This document shows positions 27,298-36,270 of a stretch of 64,000 nucleotides of DNA, in pieces. The stretch's first letter is position 1; each line of letters begins with the position of its first letter. The translations under genes and the position numbers were made by a program. Origin of the DNA: Streptomyces spinosisporus (GTDB lineage Bacteria; Actinomycetota; Actinomycetes; Streptomycetales; Streptomycetaceae); NCBI RefSeq assembly GCF_022698145.1, contig NZ_JALDAX010000001.1:868001-932000 (forward strand), in the 5' to 3' direction. The notes below the pieces were generated by a model that made no database searches, had not been told where the DNA came from, and saw nothing but the letters and a program-made list of their open reading frames with translations.

Positions 27298-27774
27298 GTG
27301 CGCGCTCGTGACCTGGCGGTCGAATACCCCACGGTGAGCGTCGACAGCGACGCGATGGAAGCGGCCAGGCTGATGGCCGAGCACAAGCTGCCGGGCCTGC
27401 TGGTGCTCGACGAGCGGGGCGAGCCGAAGGCGATCCTGCCGGCCTCTCAGATGATCAAGGTGTTGGTGCCTGCCTATGTCATCGAGGATCCGACGCTTGC
27501 GGCTGTCGTCGACGAGAAGCACGCCGACCGGATCTGCCAGGCGTTGGCCGGCCGCCGGGTGGGGGAGTGCCTGCCCAGCAAGGCGGCCCCGCCGCCGATC
27601 GCCGACCCGGACGACACCGCGCTGGAGGTGGCCGCGCTGATGGCACAGGTGCGCAGCCCGCTGGTGGCGGTGGCAGACAAGGCGAAGGACGGTGCGCGTC
27701 TTCTCGGTGTGATCACCGCCGCGCACCTCCTGCACCAACTGCTGGGCGCCTCAGGCGCGTCGAGCCTCAAGTAG
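27298..27774 (+). CDS. Two-CBS-domain protein
   Basis: 158 residues. GTG 27298 follows GAGGAGCCTGCC. Paired CBS motifs are seen: RARDLAVEYPTVSVDSDAME (1-20), LPGLLVLDERGEP, then RRVGECL and SPLVAVADKAKDGARLLGVIT. CBS pairs bind adenosyl ligands and report energy state, often to transporters or channels. It sits alone between a broken gene and the convergent PH-like gene, downstream of kimA. A degraded relative of its C-terminal half lies at about 46100-46240. Confidence 0.8.
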   Translation: MRARDLAVEYPTVSVDSDAMEAARLMAEHKLPGLLVLDERGEPKAILPASQMIKVLVPAYVIEDPTLAAVVDEKHADRICQALAGRRVGECLPSKAAPPPIADPDDTALEVAALMAQVRSPLVAVADKAKDGARLLGVITAAHLLHQLLGASGASSLK

Positions 27775-28135
27775 TAGGGCCGTCCACGCGCGTCGGGTCA
27801 GTCCATGCCGCACCGCAGGGTCGTCTTCCGGACGTATCCGTGAGAACCAGTCGCGGGGCACGTCCCTCGGACACCCGAACGATTATCAGATGGTCGGCCC
27901 AAATCCGCCGGTGGGTCACATGGCCACATGAGATGAGTGCGCCGTTGGCCGCGCTCACCCTTGGCGGCGTCAGGACGACCGCGAACAGCACGGCGAGACC
28001 GCTCCCCACCCGCGTTCGGGTCAATCGTACGAGTGTTGCATCGAGGACCATCAGCATCGCGAACGGCAGCAGCCCGCAGAACGCCACACGGCACGAGTCC
28101 CGCGCCCAGCGACGGTCATGGATCAGGCTAGGCAC
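27767..28135 (-). CDS. Short paralogue of the 15414 PH-like membrane protein
   Basis: 122 residues from a tentative GTG at 28135. DRRWARDSCRV, two hydrophobic stretches (LPFAMLMVLDATL, GSGLAVLFAVVLTPPRV) and a C-terminal WADHLIIVRVSEGRAPRLVL follow the layout of the 202-residue protein at 15414-16022. It stops early, about 60 residues short. It may be truncated. It overlaps the convergent CBS gene end by eight bases. Confidence 0.45.
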   Translation of the reverse strand: MPSLIHDRRWARDSCRVAFCGLLPFAMLMVLDATLVRLTRTRVGSGLAVLFAVVLTPPRVSAANGALISCGHVTHRRIWADHLIIVRVSEGRAPRLVLTDTSGRRPCGAAWTDPTRVDGPTT

Positions 28136-28196
28136 GGGCCCGCAGTTCGTCTTCGGCTTTGACGAGACATTCTCGGACCGAGGACAAGTGGTCGAA

Positions 28197-28355
28197 TCAA
28201 TCGCCTTCACGCAGTCCCCGGATGGCCGCCGACTCGATCCGCCGTGTTTCGGCGCCGCCTTCCATGCGCCTTCGGTCGCGGCGGATGAGAACGGCGGTGC
28301 CGCTTGCGATGATCAGGACAGCGGCGGTGAGCGGGATCAGGAAGCAGACCATCAT
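28197..28355 (-). CDS. 52-residue single-span membrane protein at the end of the flotillin operon
   Basis: ATG 28355 starts directly after the ATPase stop (TGA|ATG) with AGGAGG five bases upstream. It encodes one hydrophobic span (VCFLIPLTAAVLIIASGTAV) followed by a charged tail (LIRRDRRRMEGGAETRR). It was likely missed by usual length cut-offs. Coupling to the 1620-residue ATPase suggests a membrane anchor or partner. Confidence 0.65.
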   Translation of the reverse strand: MMVCFLIPLTAAVLIIASGTAVLIRRDRRRMEGGAETRRIESAAIRGLREGD

Positions 28356-31300
28356 TCATTCCTCCTGTCGCCCGGCCGCATGCCGGCCATGTGGGTCGGT
28401 GGCGCGGTTGATGGCGGACTCGACTGCGGCAAGGCGGTCGGCGAGCAGGCCGAGGGTGGACACGGCTCGGGTGAGCTGGTCGTCTTCCGGGCTGCCGAGC
28501 GCCTGTTCCCGGATATAGGCGGCCCTGATCTCGGCCCAGCGGTCTGCCTGTTCGGCGGTCAGCGTGCCGCGAAGTTCGGCCAGCTTTAGAAGGCTGGCCT
28601 CGGCTCCGGTGGTGAGGGTCTGGGCCTCGGCCGTGTAGTGGTCGTCGATCACGGCGTCGCGTTCGGTGTCGTTCATGACGGGCTGGATGCGTTGCGCGAT
28701 CTTGTTCATGTTGCGGTAGGAGCCCTGGAGCTGGAAGGGCGGCTCGGTGCGGGCGGCGTCCGTCTGGGCGGCGGAGGTGATGTAGGCGGCGTTGACCGCC
28801 AGGACTGTCTCGCGGACTGCGAGCAAGTGTCGCAGTACGGCCAGGATCCGCTCCAGCTCGGCAGGTGCGTAGGGGTGCGTGAGCTGGTCGGCGCGTGCCG
28901 TCGGGTCGCCCTCGGAGAGGCGGAGCAGCAGGTCGAGGTCGCCGCGGTCGCGGCCGGCGAGGGGAGCGAGCACCGGGTTGGCGGTGAGGGCGTTCTCAAT
29001 GAAACTGAGCGCGAAGACATCCTGCTTGCCGGTGAGGACGTTGCCGAGGTTCCACACGTCGGCGCGGTTGGCGAGCATGTCCGGGACGCGGAAGCGGGTG
29101 CCGGACTCGGTGTAGGGGTTGCCCGCCATGCAGAGGGCGAACCGCTTGCCGCGCAGGTCGTAGGTGCGAGGTTTTCCGTCACGGACGCCCTCGATGCGGC
29201 GGGTGGCGTCGCACAGCGGGATGAACTTCTGCAGCAGCTCGGGCGATGTGTGCTGGATGTCGTCCAGGTAGAGGAGGGTGTTGTTGCCCGCCTCCAGCGC
29301 AAAGTTGATCTTCTCGATCTCCTGGCGGGCCGTGGCGTTCGGGGCCTCGGCCGGGTCGAGTGAGGTTACGGTGCGGCCCAGCGCCGGGCCATTGGCCTTG
29401 ACGAGGATCAGTCCGAGGCGGTCGGCGACGTACTCCATGAGCGTCGTCTTGCCATAGCCGGGCGGGGAGAGAAGCAGCAAGAGTCCGCCGGTGTCGGTGC
29501 GCTTGGAGTCACCGGTGGTGCCGAGCTGTTTGGCGAGGCTGTCGCCGATGAGCGGGAGGTACACCTCGTCGATGAGCCGACCCCGGACGAACGCGGACAT
29601 GACCCGTGGCCGGTGCTCGTCCAGGCGCAGCCTGGTGCGTTCCGCGGTCACCAGGGCCACGCGCCGGCGCTGGTAGGCGCGGTGGCCGGGGAGGTCGGTC
29701 GCGCGGAAGTCGCGGGTGCGGGCGAGGAGTTCGTCGACGCGGAGCACGAGTCTGCCGCCTCGGATGCGTGGATGAGTGCCGAGGAGGCCGTCGACGGTTT
29801 CGGTCAGCGGCGCGTCGCAGTCGTAGCGGGGCAGATCGCTGCAGAGTTCGGCGGCCACCGCCTCAGCCAGGTCGCCCTGGGCGAGGTCCGTGCCGGTGGA
29901 TGCGGCGTACGAGGACAGCCAGGCCTCGACGAGTTGCCTGCGGGCGGCCAGGTCGCCGAGTTGGGCGAGATCGTCGTCGTATGCCGAAGTGCCCACGGTG
30001 CGGCGGAACTTGTCGAGCAGGGTGCGGGTGCCGCTGCTGATGACGAAGCCGTCGGGGGTGCTGGTCAGCTCCTCGAAGAGGTAGGCACCGGCGGCGCTCG
30101 CGTCTTTGCTGCCGCCCGACGCGGTGATGGCCTCCGCCAGTTCCTGCTGCAGGTCGGCGATGGCGGGTCCCAGCCCGAAGGTGTCCCGGGCACGGGCCAG
30201 TGACACCGCGCGCCGGGTCCAGCTCTCGCGTGACGCGGGTGTCGTGCCGTGCGCCCAGAACAGCTGGGCGGCGGCGCGGGCGGCGGGTTCGTGCCGGAGC
30301 AGGCCCGCGCCCTCGTGCAGGCGCAGCACGGCGGTGAGGATCAGGACCGCGTCGTGGTCGTGAACCCCGCGCTCGTAGCCTTCGTCGTACGCGGCCTCCG
30401 TGGCCTGCCGTACGAGCGTGTCGAGGTCGGCCCCGGTCAGTGCGGCGGGACCGTGCTCGTCGAGCAGGCGCGTGGCAAGGTGTTCGGCGCGGTAGACCAC
30501 GGGTGACTCCGACGGCAGGGCGCGGTCCCAGTAGGGGCGGGTGGCGGCGAAGTCCGGGTCGGTGAGGGGACGGCGGTAGTCGGTGCCGGTCAGGGCGAAG
30601 GCCAGGCCGTCGCCGTGCGGGACCAGAGTGAGGTCGAGGGGCTGGGTGTTGACGGCGAAGCGGTGGGTGCCCAGGCGGAGGGTGCGGCCGCCGTCGGCAT
30701 ACAGGTCGGTGCGGTCCCGCAGGGAACGAAGGGCCTCCTGGCGGGCGGCCTTCAGGCGCCCGTCCAGCTCCTCCGCACGTACCTGGTCTCCGAGTTGGCG
30801 TAGTTCGTCCGCGGTGCGGCGGACCTTCGCAGGCATCGGGTCGGAGGTGAAGTACGTGGCGACGGCGTCCGTGTCGGCGAGCGAGGCCGCCCGGCGGGCG
30901 AGGGTCCGCAGGACGCGGGTGGCCGAGTCGGCGAGGCGTTCGGCGCGGCGGGCGCGGGTGTCGGCGAGGGACTGTTTGCGGGAGGCGAAGACCTCGTGGA
31001 TGTCGTCACGTTTGTCCGCGAGCTCGCCGAGGAAGTCGTCGAACTCCGCGAAGCGGGACTCCAGGTTCTCCACCTGCACGAGCAGGTGGGCAAGTTGCTC
31101 GTCGCATGATTCGGGGCTGTCGGCGGCCGCGAGCGCGCCGGTGACGGCCTGACCGAGCAGCGCGAACTCGGCGGCGAACTCCGCCCGTCCTTCGCGGTCG
31201 AGGAGCGCGCGACGACGGACGTCGAGTGTGGCGCGGGCACGGTTGACCCCGCCGAGGACCTCGGCGATGCGTTCCAGGATGGAGGTGCGGACGGTGGCGT

Positions 31301-33218
31301 CGGCGATGTCGAGGCCGGCGACTACCTCCGCCACCGTCCGCAGCCCGTCGGCCAGTTCGTCGAGGCGGGTCGCGAGCGGGGCGGCTCCGGCGACCGTGGT
31401 GATCGCCTCGGCATCCGCGACGAGCTGTTCGACGGCGGCGTGGTGGGCGGCGAAGGCGTCCTCACGGGCCAGGTGGGCGACGGCCCGTTGGCCGAACGCC
31501 GCGACGTCGGCGTCGACGTCCGCGGCGATCTCGTCGATGCGGCCGATGTCGGCGTACCGCAGGTCCTTGAGGGTGAGCAGATGCCCTTGCGCGTACCGCA
31601 GTTCGGTCAGCCCCGACACCCAGGCAGAGGCTTCGCGGGGAGCCTCACCCCGCAGCCGGCGCACCACCCGGGCGATCCGCGAGGTGGCGTCGGTGAGCGC
31701 GTCGGCGGCCTGACGGGTCAGCGCCTGTACGGTCTCGAACTCGGCCAGCACCTGCTCGGCCGTCTCCCGTACCTGCTCCAACGGGGCGCGCAGATCGCCC
31801 AGTTCGGGCTCTGCCAGCCAGTGGTGGGAGTCGGCAGTCCGGACGCAGGCGGCAGCCAGCGCCGCGTAGACCTCGGTGGTCGGTGTGGTCTCGGCGACGG
31901 CACGGGTGATGGACAGGCAGTCGGAGATGCCGCGGACGAGGTCGGCGTTGCCGACGCGGCCGAGCGGGCCGGTGCCGACGGGCCGGGTGGCAGCGTGGGT
32001 GTCGGACACGTACGGGGAGTTCCACAGCTGCACCGGGTGCACGCGCTGCGGTTCGTCCCCGTCGGCGCGCAGCACGACGAGCGCGCCGTCCTCGAAGAGC
32101 GCCCAGCCGTGACAGGCCAGCGGGGTGGAGACTTCCTTGCGGATCAGGTTGTAGGGCAGGAGAAGGCTGCGGCCCGCCGCGCGTGCCTGGAACGCGAACA
32201 GCACGTCCTCGCCATTCGGGGAGCGCACCACGCGTTCGAACTCCAGGTCCGCCGTGTCGATACCGTCGAACGTCTTGTACAGGCCGGTGGCCAGGCAGTA
32301 GCCACCCGGGAAGACGATGCCCTGGTCCTCGGGCAGGCGACGGCAGGCCCGGCCGATGCCGTCGAGGCGGACGACGGCTTTGGTGAGGGTGTTGAAGACC
32401 AGGTAGCGGTGGGTGTCCTCCTTGTAAGGGAGGATGCGCAGCAGGATCAGGGCGCCCGCACGCGCGTAGGCGATGCCGGCATCGGCGAGGGACTGCAGCG
32501 GCTCGTCGACCGGCTCCTCGTAGATGCCCTCGCCGGTCTCGGTGTCGTCCTCGGCCTTGACGGTGAGGGTGCCGCCGAGCGTTTCGACGAAAAGCTCGCC
32601 TTCGACGGAGACGTGCGGATGACGGCCCAGAACGTGGTCCTCGCGAGTGGTGTCGGTCCACTCGACGTCGTGGGAAGGCGGCAGGACGTGGTCGCGGTCA
32701 CCGCGCGCGTCCAGGAAGGCCACCCGGCCCTCGTCGGACATCGCCCAACGCAGGACGCGGATGTCCCCGGCCTTCTCGCCCGTCTGGAAAACGGCCAGCA
32801 ACTTGCCGTCAACATGGCGGAGTTGGAGAAGGCGGGCGTGGCGGTAGTAGCGGTGGAGCGCCGCGAACTCGTGGACGAAGACGGGATCGTCCAGCAGGCC
32901 GGGCACGGCGTCGTCGGGCAGCCGGTTCAGGTCCCGGTCGTGCAGGGTGAAGACATCACCCACGGCCGTCTCGGACGCCCGCCCGGGGAAGACGCTGTGC
33001 CCGAACAGCAGCCTCCCGCCGACGGCGACGATGTCGCGGGGCACACAGGTGTGCTCGGTGCGCAGCCGCTCGGTGCGGATGAGTTGCAGCCGCATCGAGC
33101 CGAACTCCTCGCCGCGGCGGGCGTTGAGCGCCTCGGCGCGCCGGCCGAGCTCGGCCGCCTGCGCGGCGAGCCGGTCACGCAGCACCTCGTACGTACCGGT
33201 GTCCAAGCCGGTGGTCAT
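28356..33218 (-). CDS. Giant AAA-type ATPase with N-terminal propeller-like and coiled-coil regions
   Basis: 1620 residues; ATG 33218 follows GAGAGGGACC. The first 420 residues are beta-rich. Residues about 460-830 are predicted coiled coil (Ala/Arg/Glu heptads). The C-terminal third contains a AAA domain with Walker A SPPGYGKTTLMEYV (near residue 1255) and Walker B NTLLYLDDIQH (near 1315), plus the sensor-like LCMAGNPYTESG. Databases often name such proteins DNA repair ATPase, but that name is not supported by the domains seen. The operon with a flotillin suggests membrane-associated stress work. Confidence 0.8.
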   Translation of the reverse strand: MTTGLDTGTYEVLRDRLAAQAAELGRRAEALNARRGEEFGSMRLQLIRTERLRTEHTCVPRDIVAVGGRLLFGHSVFPGRASETAVGDVFTLHDRDLNRLPDDAVPGLLDDPVFVHEFAALHRYYRHARLLQLRHVDGKLLAVFQTGEKAGDIRVLRWAMSDEGRVAFLDARGDRDHVLPPSHDVEWTDTTREDHVLGRHPHVSVEGELFVETLGGTLTVKAEDDTETGEGIYEEPVDEPLQSLADAGIAYARAGALILLRILPYKEDTHRYLVFNTLTKAVVRLDGIGRACRRLPEDQGIVFPGGYCLATGLYKTFDGIDTADLEFERVVRSPNGEDVLFAFQARAAGRSLLLPYNLIRKEVSTPLACHGWALFEDGALVVLRADGDEPQRVHPVQLWNSPYVSDTHAATRPVGTGPLGRVGNADLVRGISDCLSITRAVAETTPTTEVYAALAAACVRTADSHHWLAEPELGDLRAPLEQVRETAEQVLAEFETVQALTRQAADALTDATSRIARVVRRLRGEAPREASAWVSGLTELRYAQGHLLTLKDLRYADIGRIDEIAADVDADVAAFGQRAVAHLAREDAFAAHHAAVEQLVADAEAITTVAGAAPLATRLDELADGLRTVAEVVAGLDIADATVRTSILERIAEVLGGVNRARATLDVRRRALLDREGRAEFAAEFALLGQAVTGALAAADSPESCDEQLAHLLVQVENLESRFAEFDDFLGELADKRDDIHEVFASRKQSLADTRARRAERLADSATRVLRTLARRAASLADTDAVATYFTSDPMPAKVRRTADELRQLGDQVRAEELDGRLKAARQEALRSLRDRTDLYADGGRTLRLGTHRFAVNTQPLDLTLVPHGDGLAFALTGTDYRRPLTDPDFAATRPYWDRALPSESPVVYRAEHLATRLLDEHGPAALTGADLDTLVRQATEAAYDEGYERGVHDHDAVLILTAVLRLHEGAGLLRHEPAARAAAQLFWAHGTTPASRESWTRRAVSLARARDTFGLGPAIADLQQELAEAITASGGSKDASAAGAYLFEELTSTPDGFVISSGTRTLLDKFRRTVGTSAYDDDLAQLGDLAARRQLVEAWLSSYAASTGTDLAQGDLAEAVAAELCSDLPRYDCDAPLTETVDGLLGTHPRIRGGRLVLRVDELLARTRDFRATDLPGHRAYQRRRVALVTAERTRLRLDEHRPRVMSAFVRGRLIDEVYLPLIGDSLAKQLGTTGDSKRTDTGGLLLLLSPPGYGKTTLMEYVADRLGLILVKANGPALGRTVTSLDPAEAPNATARQEIEKINFALEAGNNTLLYLDDIQHTSPELLQKFIPLCDATRRIEGVRDGKPRTYDLRGKRFALCMAGNPYTESGTRFRVPDMLANRADVWNLGNVLTGKQDVFALSFIENALTANPVLAPLAGRDRGDLDLLLRLSEGDPTARADQLTHPYAPAELERILAVLRHLLAVRETVLAVNAAYITSAAQTDAARTEPPFQLQGSYRNMNKIAQRIQPVMNDTERDAVIDDHYTAEAQTLTTGAEASLLKLAELRGTLTAEQADRWAEIRAAYIREQALGSPEDDQLTRAVSTLGLLADRLAAVESAINRATDPHGRHAAGRQEE

Positions 33219-33255
33219 GGGGTCCCTCTCAGAAGGTCAGGAGAAGACGTGGTCC

Positions 33256-33280
33256 GCAGCCGCCCCCGTGCGGCGGCTGC
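33256..33280. terminator. Intercistronic hairpin between flotillin and AAA ATPase genes
   Basis: GCAGCCGCC-CCCGTGC-GGCGGCTGC makes a perfect 9-bp stem with a 7-nt loop in the 76-base gap and no U-run. It probably tunes read-through, so the ATPase may be made at a lower level than the flotillin. Confidence 0.55.
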
Positions 33281-33294
33281 AGACCATGGGCGGG

Positions 33295-35373
33295 TCAGAC
33301 CGTGGCGTTGCCGTTGAGCGCCGCCAGGGAGGTGTCCGCGACACCCAGCTCCCCGGCCTTGTCCAGGAGTTGCTGGAGCTGTCCGGCATCCGCGCCACCG
33401 CGGTTCATCAGCTTCATCAGCAGGGCGGACACGGTCAGGTTCTGCACATCGGCCGTCGACACCGAACCGAGGATGTGGCTGAGGTCGTCCGTGAAGCTCG
33501 CGGTGCCCTCCAGCCAGGGCTTGGCCAGAGCCTGCGCGGTCTCGGAGTGCTGGACGAAACCGTCGACGCCCTTGCCGAGCGCGATCGAGGACACCAGCCG
33601 GTCGAAGAAGACCGACTCGCCACCGACGATGTTGATGTCGGCGTTCTCCAGCCCGGTCGCCAGCACCGTGGCCTGCGCCTCGGCGACCTGCTTGTGCGCG
33701 TCGAGGCCCGCGAGGCGGATCTCCTTCTCCGCCTGCAGCCGCAACCGGTACTCCTCGTGGCCACGGGAGGCGTCGTCGAGGGCAGCCATGGCCGCCGCCT
33801 TCTCGGTGAGGCCGGCCGCCTCCGCCTTCAGCTTCTCGCCGATGCCCGCGGCCTCGGCGAGTGCCTTGGCCCGGCCGCCCTCGGCTTCGGCGCGCATGCA
33901 CGCCTCGGTGCCCTCGGCCTCCGCCCGCAGGCGGGCCGCGGTCGCCTCGGCCTCCGCGCGACCGGCCTTCTCGATGACGTCCGCCTCCTTGTCGCGGACC
34001 TGGACCGCGGCCAGGCCCTCGGCCGCGCACTCGGCCTGGACTCCCTCGGCCAGCCGCAGCTTGGCCTGCGCGTCGAGGTCGGAGGTCTTCAACCGGGCCT
34101 CGGCCAGGGTGAGTTCCTCGGCGGCCCGGTGGACGGCGGCCTGCTCGGCAGCCTCCGCGGCCTTGATGTCCTTGACCAGGTTCTCCTGGGCCTCGGCCTC
34201 GGCGGCGATGACGACGGCCTGACGCTGTCGCTCCGCCTCCTCCACGGCACGCAGGGTCTTGATGGACTCCTCCTGCTCGGCGACCGTACGGTCCACGGCG
34301 ACCCGCTCGCGGATGACCTCGGCGATCTCCCGCTTCTCCGCCTCGACCTCCTTGGACGCGGCGATCTGCGTCAGCTGTGTCTCCCGCTCGCGGGCGATGA
34401 CTTCCAGGAGGCGGTCCTTCTCGATGCGCTCGTTCTCGACAGCGATGACCCGCTCGCGGTTCTTCGCCGCGACGGCGACCTCACGTGCCTGGTTCTCGCG
34501 CTGGACGCCGAGTTGTTCCTCGGTCTTGAGGAACGCGGACTGTGCCCGCAGCCGCTCCTCCTCCACCACCTGCGCGGTCTCGGCCTCCTCACGGGCCCGT
34601 ACGGTGTCGATCTCCCGCCGCTGCTTGATCTCGGCGTCGGCCTGGCGGCGCTCCAGCTCCAGGATGGCCTCCCGGGCGTCCACGTTCTGCCGGGTGATCT
34701 CCTTCTCCTCCGTGCGCTGTGCCTCGTTGGTGCGCACGTGCTCGACCGCCGTCAGTTCGGTGATCTTGCGGATGCCCTGGGCGTCGAGAACGTTGGCCGG
34801 GTCGAGCTGGGTCAGCGGAGTCTGCTCCAGGTAGTCGATGGCCGCGTCTTCCAGGTGGTAGCCGTTGAGGTCGACACCGATGACCTCGATGATCCGGTAC
34901 CGCAGCTCTTCGCGCTTGGTGTAGAGGTCGGTGAAGTCCAGTTGCTTGCCGACGGTCTTCAGCGCTTCGGAGAACTTGGCGTGGAACAGCTCCTGCAGCG
35001 TCTTCTGGTCGCTGGCGCGTGCCGTGCCGACGGCCTGAGCGACCTTGATGACGTCCTCGACCGTCTTGTTGACCTTTACGAAGAACGAGATGCGGATGTC
35101 GGCGCGGATGTTGTCCCGGCAGATCAGCCCGTCCTTGCCGGCTCGTGTGATCTCGATGGCCTTGACCGAGATGTCCATCACCTCGGCCTTGTGCAGCACA
35201 GGCAGGACGACCTGTCCGGTGAAGGTGACGTCGACCTTCCGCACCTTGGAGACGATCAGCGCTTTGCCCTGTTCCACCTTGCGGAACAGGCGGGAGACGA
35301 CGAGCAGCACGGCGGCTGCGATGAGCAGGCAGGCGGCGACGAGGGCGCCGATGCCCACGGTGATGGCATTCAT
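33295..35373 (-). CDS. Flotillin/SPFH-domain protein
   Basis: 692 residues: N-terminal membrane helix (about 5-28), SPFH domain (about 35-230, VMDISVKAIEITRAG, ADIRISFFVKVN), then a very long Glu/Ala-rich coiled coil (about 230-590) and a C-terminal assembly region. It resembles E. coli YqiK more than short FloA. Flotillins organise membrane microdomains. The protein and the downstream ATPase are probable partners. ATG 35373 begins the frame at MNAITVGIGALVAACLL. Confidence 0.88.
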   Translation of the reverse strand: MNAITVGIGALVAACLLIAAAVLLVVSRLFRKVEQGKALIVSKVRKVDVTFTGQVVLPVLHKAEVMDISVKAIEITRAGKDGLICRDNIRADIRISFFVKVNKTVEDVIKVAQAVGTARASDQKTLQELFHAKFSEALKTVGKQLDFTDLYTKREELRYRIIEVIGVDLNGYHLEDAAIDYLEQTPLTQLDPANVLDAQGIRKITELTAVEHVRTNEAQRTEEKEITRQNVDAREAILELERRQADAEIKQRREIDTVRAREEAETAQVVEEERLRAQSAFLKTEEQLGVQRENQAREVAVAAKNRERVIAVENERIEKDRLLEVIARERETQLTQIAASKEVEAEKREIAEVIRERVAVDRTVAEQEESIKTLRAVEEAERQRQAVVIAAEAEAQENLVKDIKAAEAAEQAAVHRAAEELTLAEARLKTSDLDAQAKLRLAEGVQAECAAEGLAAVQVRDKEADVIEKAGRAEAEATAARLRAEAEGTEACMRAEAEGGRAKALAEAAGIGEKLKAEAAGLTEKAAAMAALDDASRGHEEYRLRLQAEKEIRLAGLDAHKQVAEAQATVLATGLENADINIVGGESVFFDRLVSSIALGKGVDGFVQHSETAQALAKPWLEGTASFTDDLSHILGSVSTADVQNLTVSALLMKLMNRGGADAGQLQQLLDKAGELGVADTSLAALNGNATV

Positions 35374-35489
35374 ACGAAGTCCTTGGAGTCTGCGAAGAGT
35401 TGAGGCCTCGTTGGCGGGGTGCGAGGTCAGGACGGGCGCGAGCAGGCGTAGGTGTGGCCCTCAGGGGTCCGACTGCCGGGGGCGGCCGG

Positions 35490-35924
35490 TCAGCGTCGGG
35501 AGTGGCTACGGCCGGGAGCGCCTGGCGTACCTGCTGCTGTATCTCGTCGGTGCGGCTCGCACCGGTCGCGCAAGAGCCTGGCGAGTGGGGCCGCGAGAGC
35601 ATGTGTCACCGGCCATGCGACGAGCCCGGACAGCGCGAGGAGCCCGACGCGGGCCGCGGCATCGCCGAACCATGTCAAGCGCGTCGGCTCCATCAGGACC
35701 ATGCCGGTGAGGGTGACGAGCCAGGCAATCACGATCGCGCCGGAGGCACTGACGGCGACCGGCACGCCGTGCAGCGCCCTGGCCCATGACGGGGCGTCGG
35801 CGTCAAAGCCGCGTGCGTCGGCCCGGCCCAGCAGGACCAGGAGCCAGTAGCCGAGAACGACCACCACGGCGGAAGTGAGGATGACGGTGGGGAACTGTGC
35901 GGCGGCCTCGACGACCTGCCCCAT
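35490..35924 (-). CDS. Polytopic membrane protein preceding flotillin (YqiJ-like position)
   Basis: 144 residues. ATG 35924 follows GGGGGTGAGGT. There are three or four hydrophobic segments (TVILTSAVVVVLGYWLLVLL, VAVSASGAIVIAWLVTLTGM, VGLLALSGLVAWPVTHAL) and an Arg-rich tail. In enterobacteria and others a YqiJ or NfeD-type membrane protein sits next to a flotillin. Position supports the same role, but no OB-fold is obvious. Confidence 0.6.
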   Translation of the reverse strand: MGQVVEAAAQFPTVILTSAVVVVLGYWLLVLLGRADARGFDADAPSWARALHGVPVAVSASGAIVIAWLVTLTGMVLMEPTRLTWFGDAAARVGLLALSGLVAWPVTHALAAPLARLLRDRCEPHRRDTAAGTPGAPGRSHSRR

Positions 35925-36065
35925 GACCTCACCCCCGGATTTCGCGGCTCCAGTCCCGGTGCCACCACTGTTGCCAGAGCACGGCACCGGGACTGCTCCC
36001 CTGTTTCTGCCAGGCCCATCTTGAACTGCCCCGGCTCTGCCTGGCATTGCCGTTTTCCGGCAGTC

Positions 36066-36082
36066 TTGACGCCTTCTTGATG
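36066..36082 (+). promoter_or_regulatory. Tandem half-sites TTGACG-N5-TTGATG in the flotillin/PucR intergenic region
   Basis: TTGACG (36066) and TTGATG (36077) are 11 bases apart. They lie 142 bases from the flotillin-operon start and 189 bases from the divergent pucR-like start. They match the elements at kdp and kimA; only two half-sites are clear. Confidence 0.5.
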
Positions 36083-36270
36083 CCGGACACCGACACATCG
36101 GGCCGGGTACCGAACGTGGGCGTGGTGGTCGATGACGGCGGCGACGGCTTGTGCCGTCTGTCACCGGCCGGTGCTGTGACGGCCGGTGCTCTCACCAGCC
36201 GAGATCTGTCACTCTTGTGCGGCAGGCGTAGGGAATACGCCAGCGGGGCGTCAAGGACACGGGAGGACGG

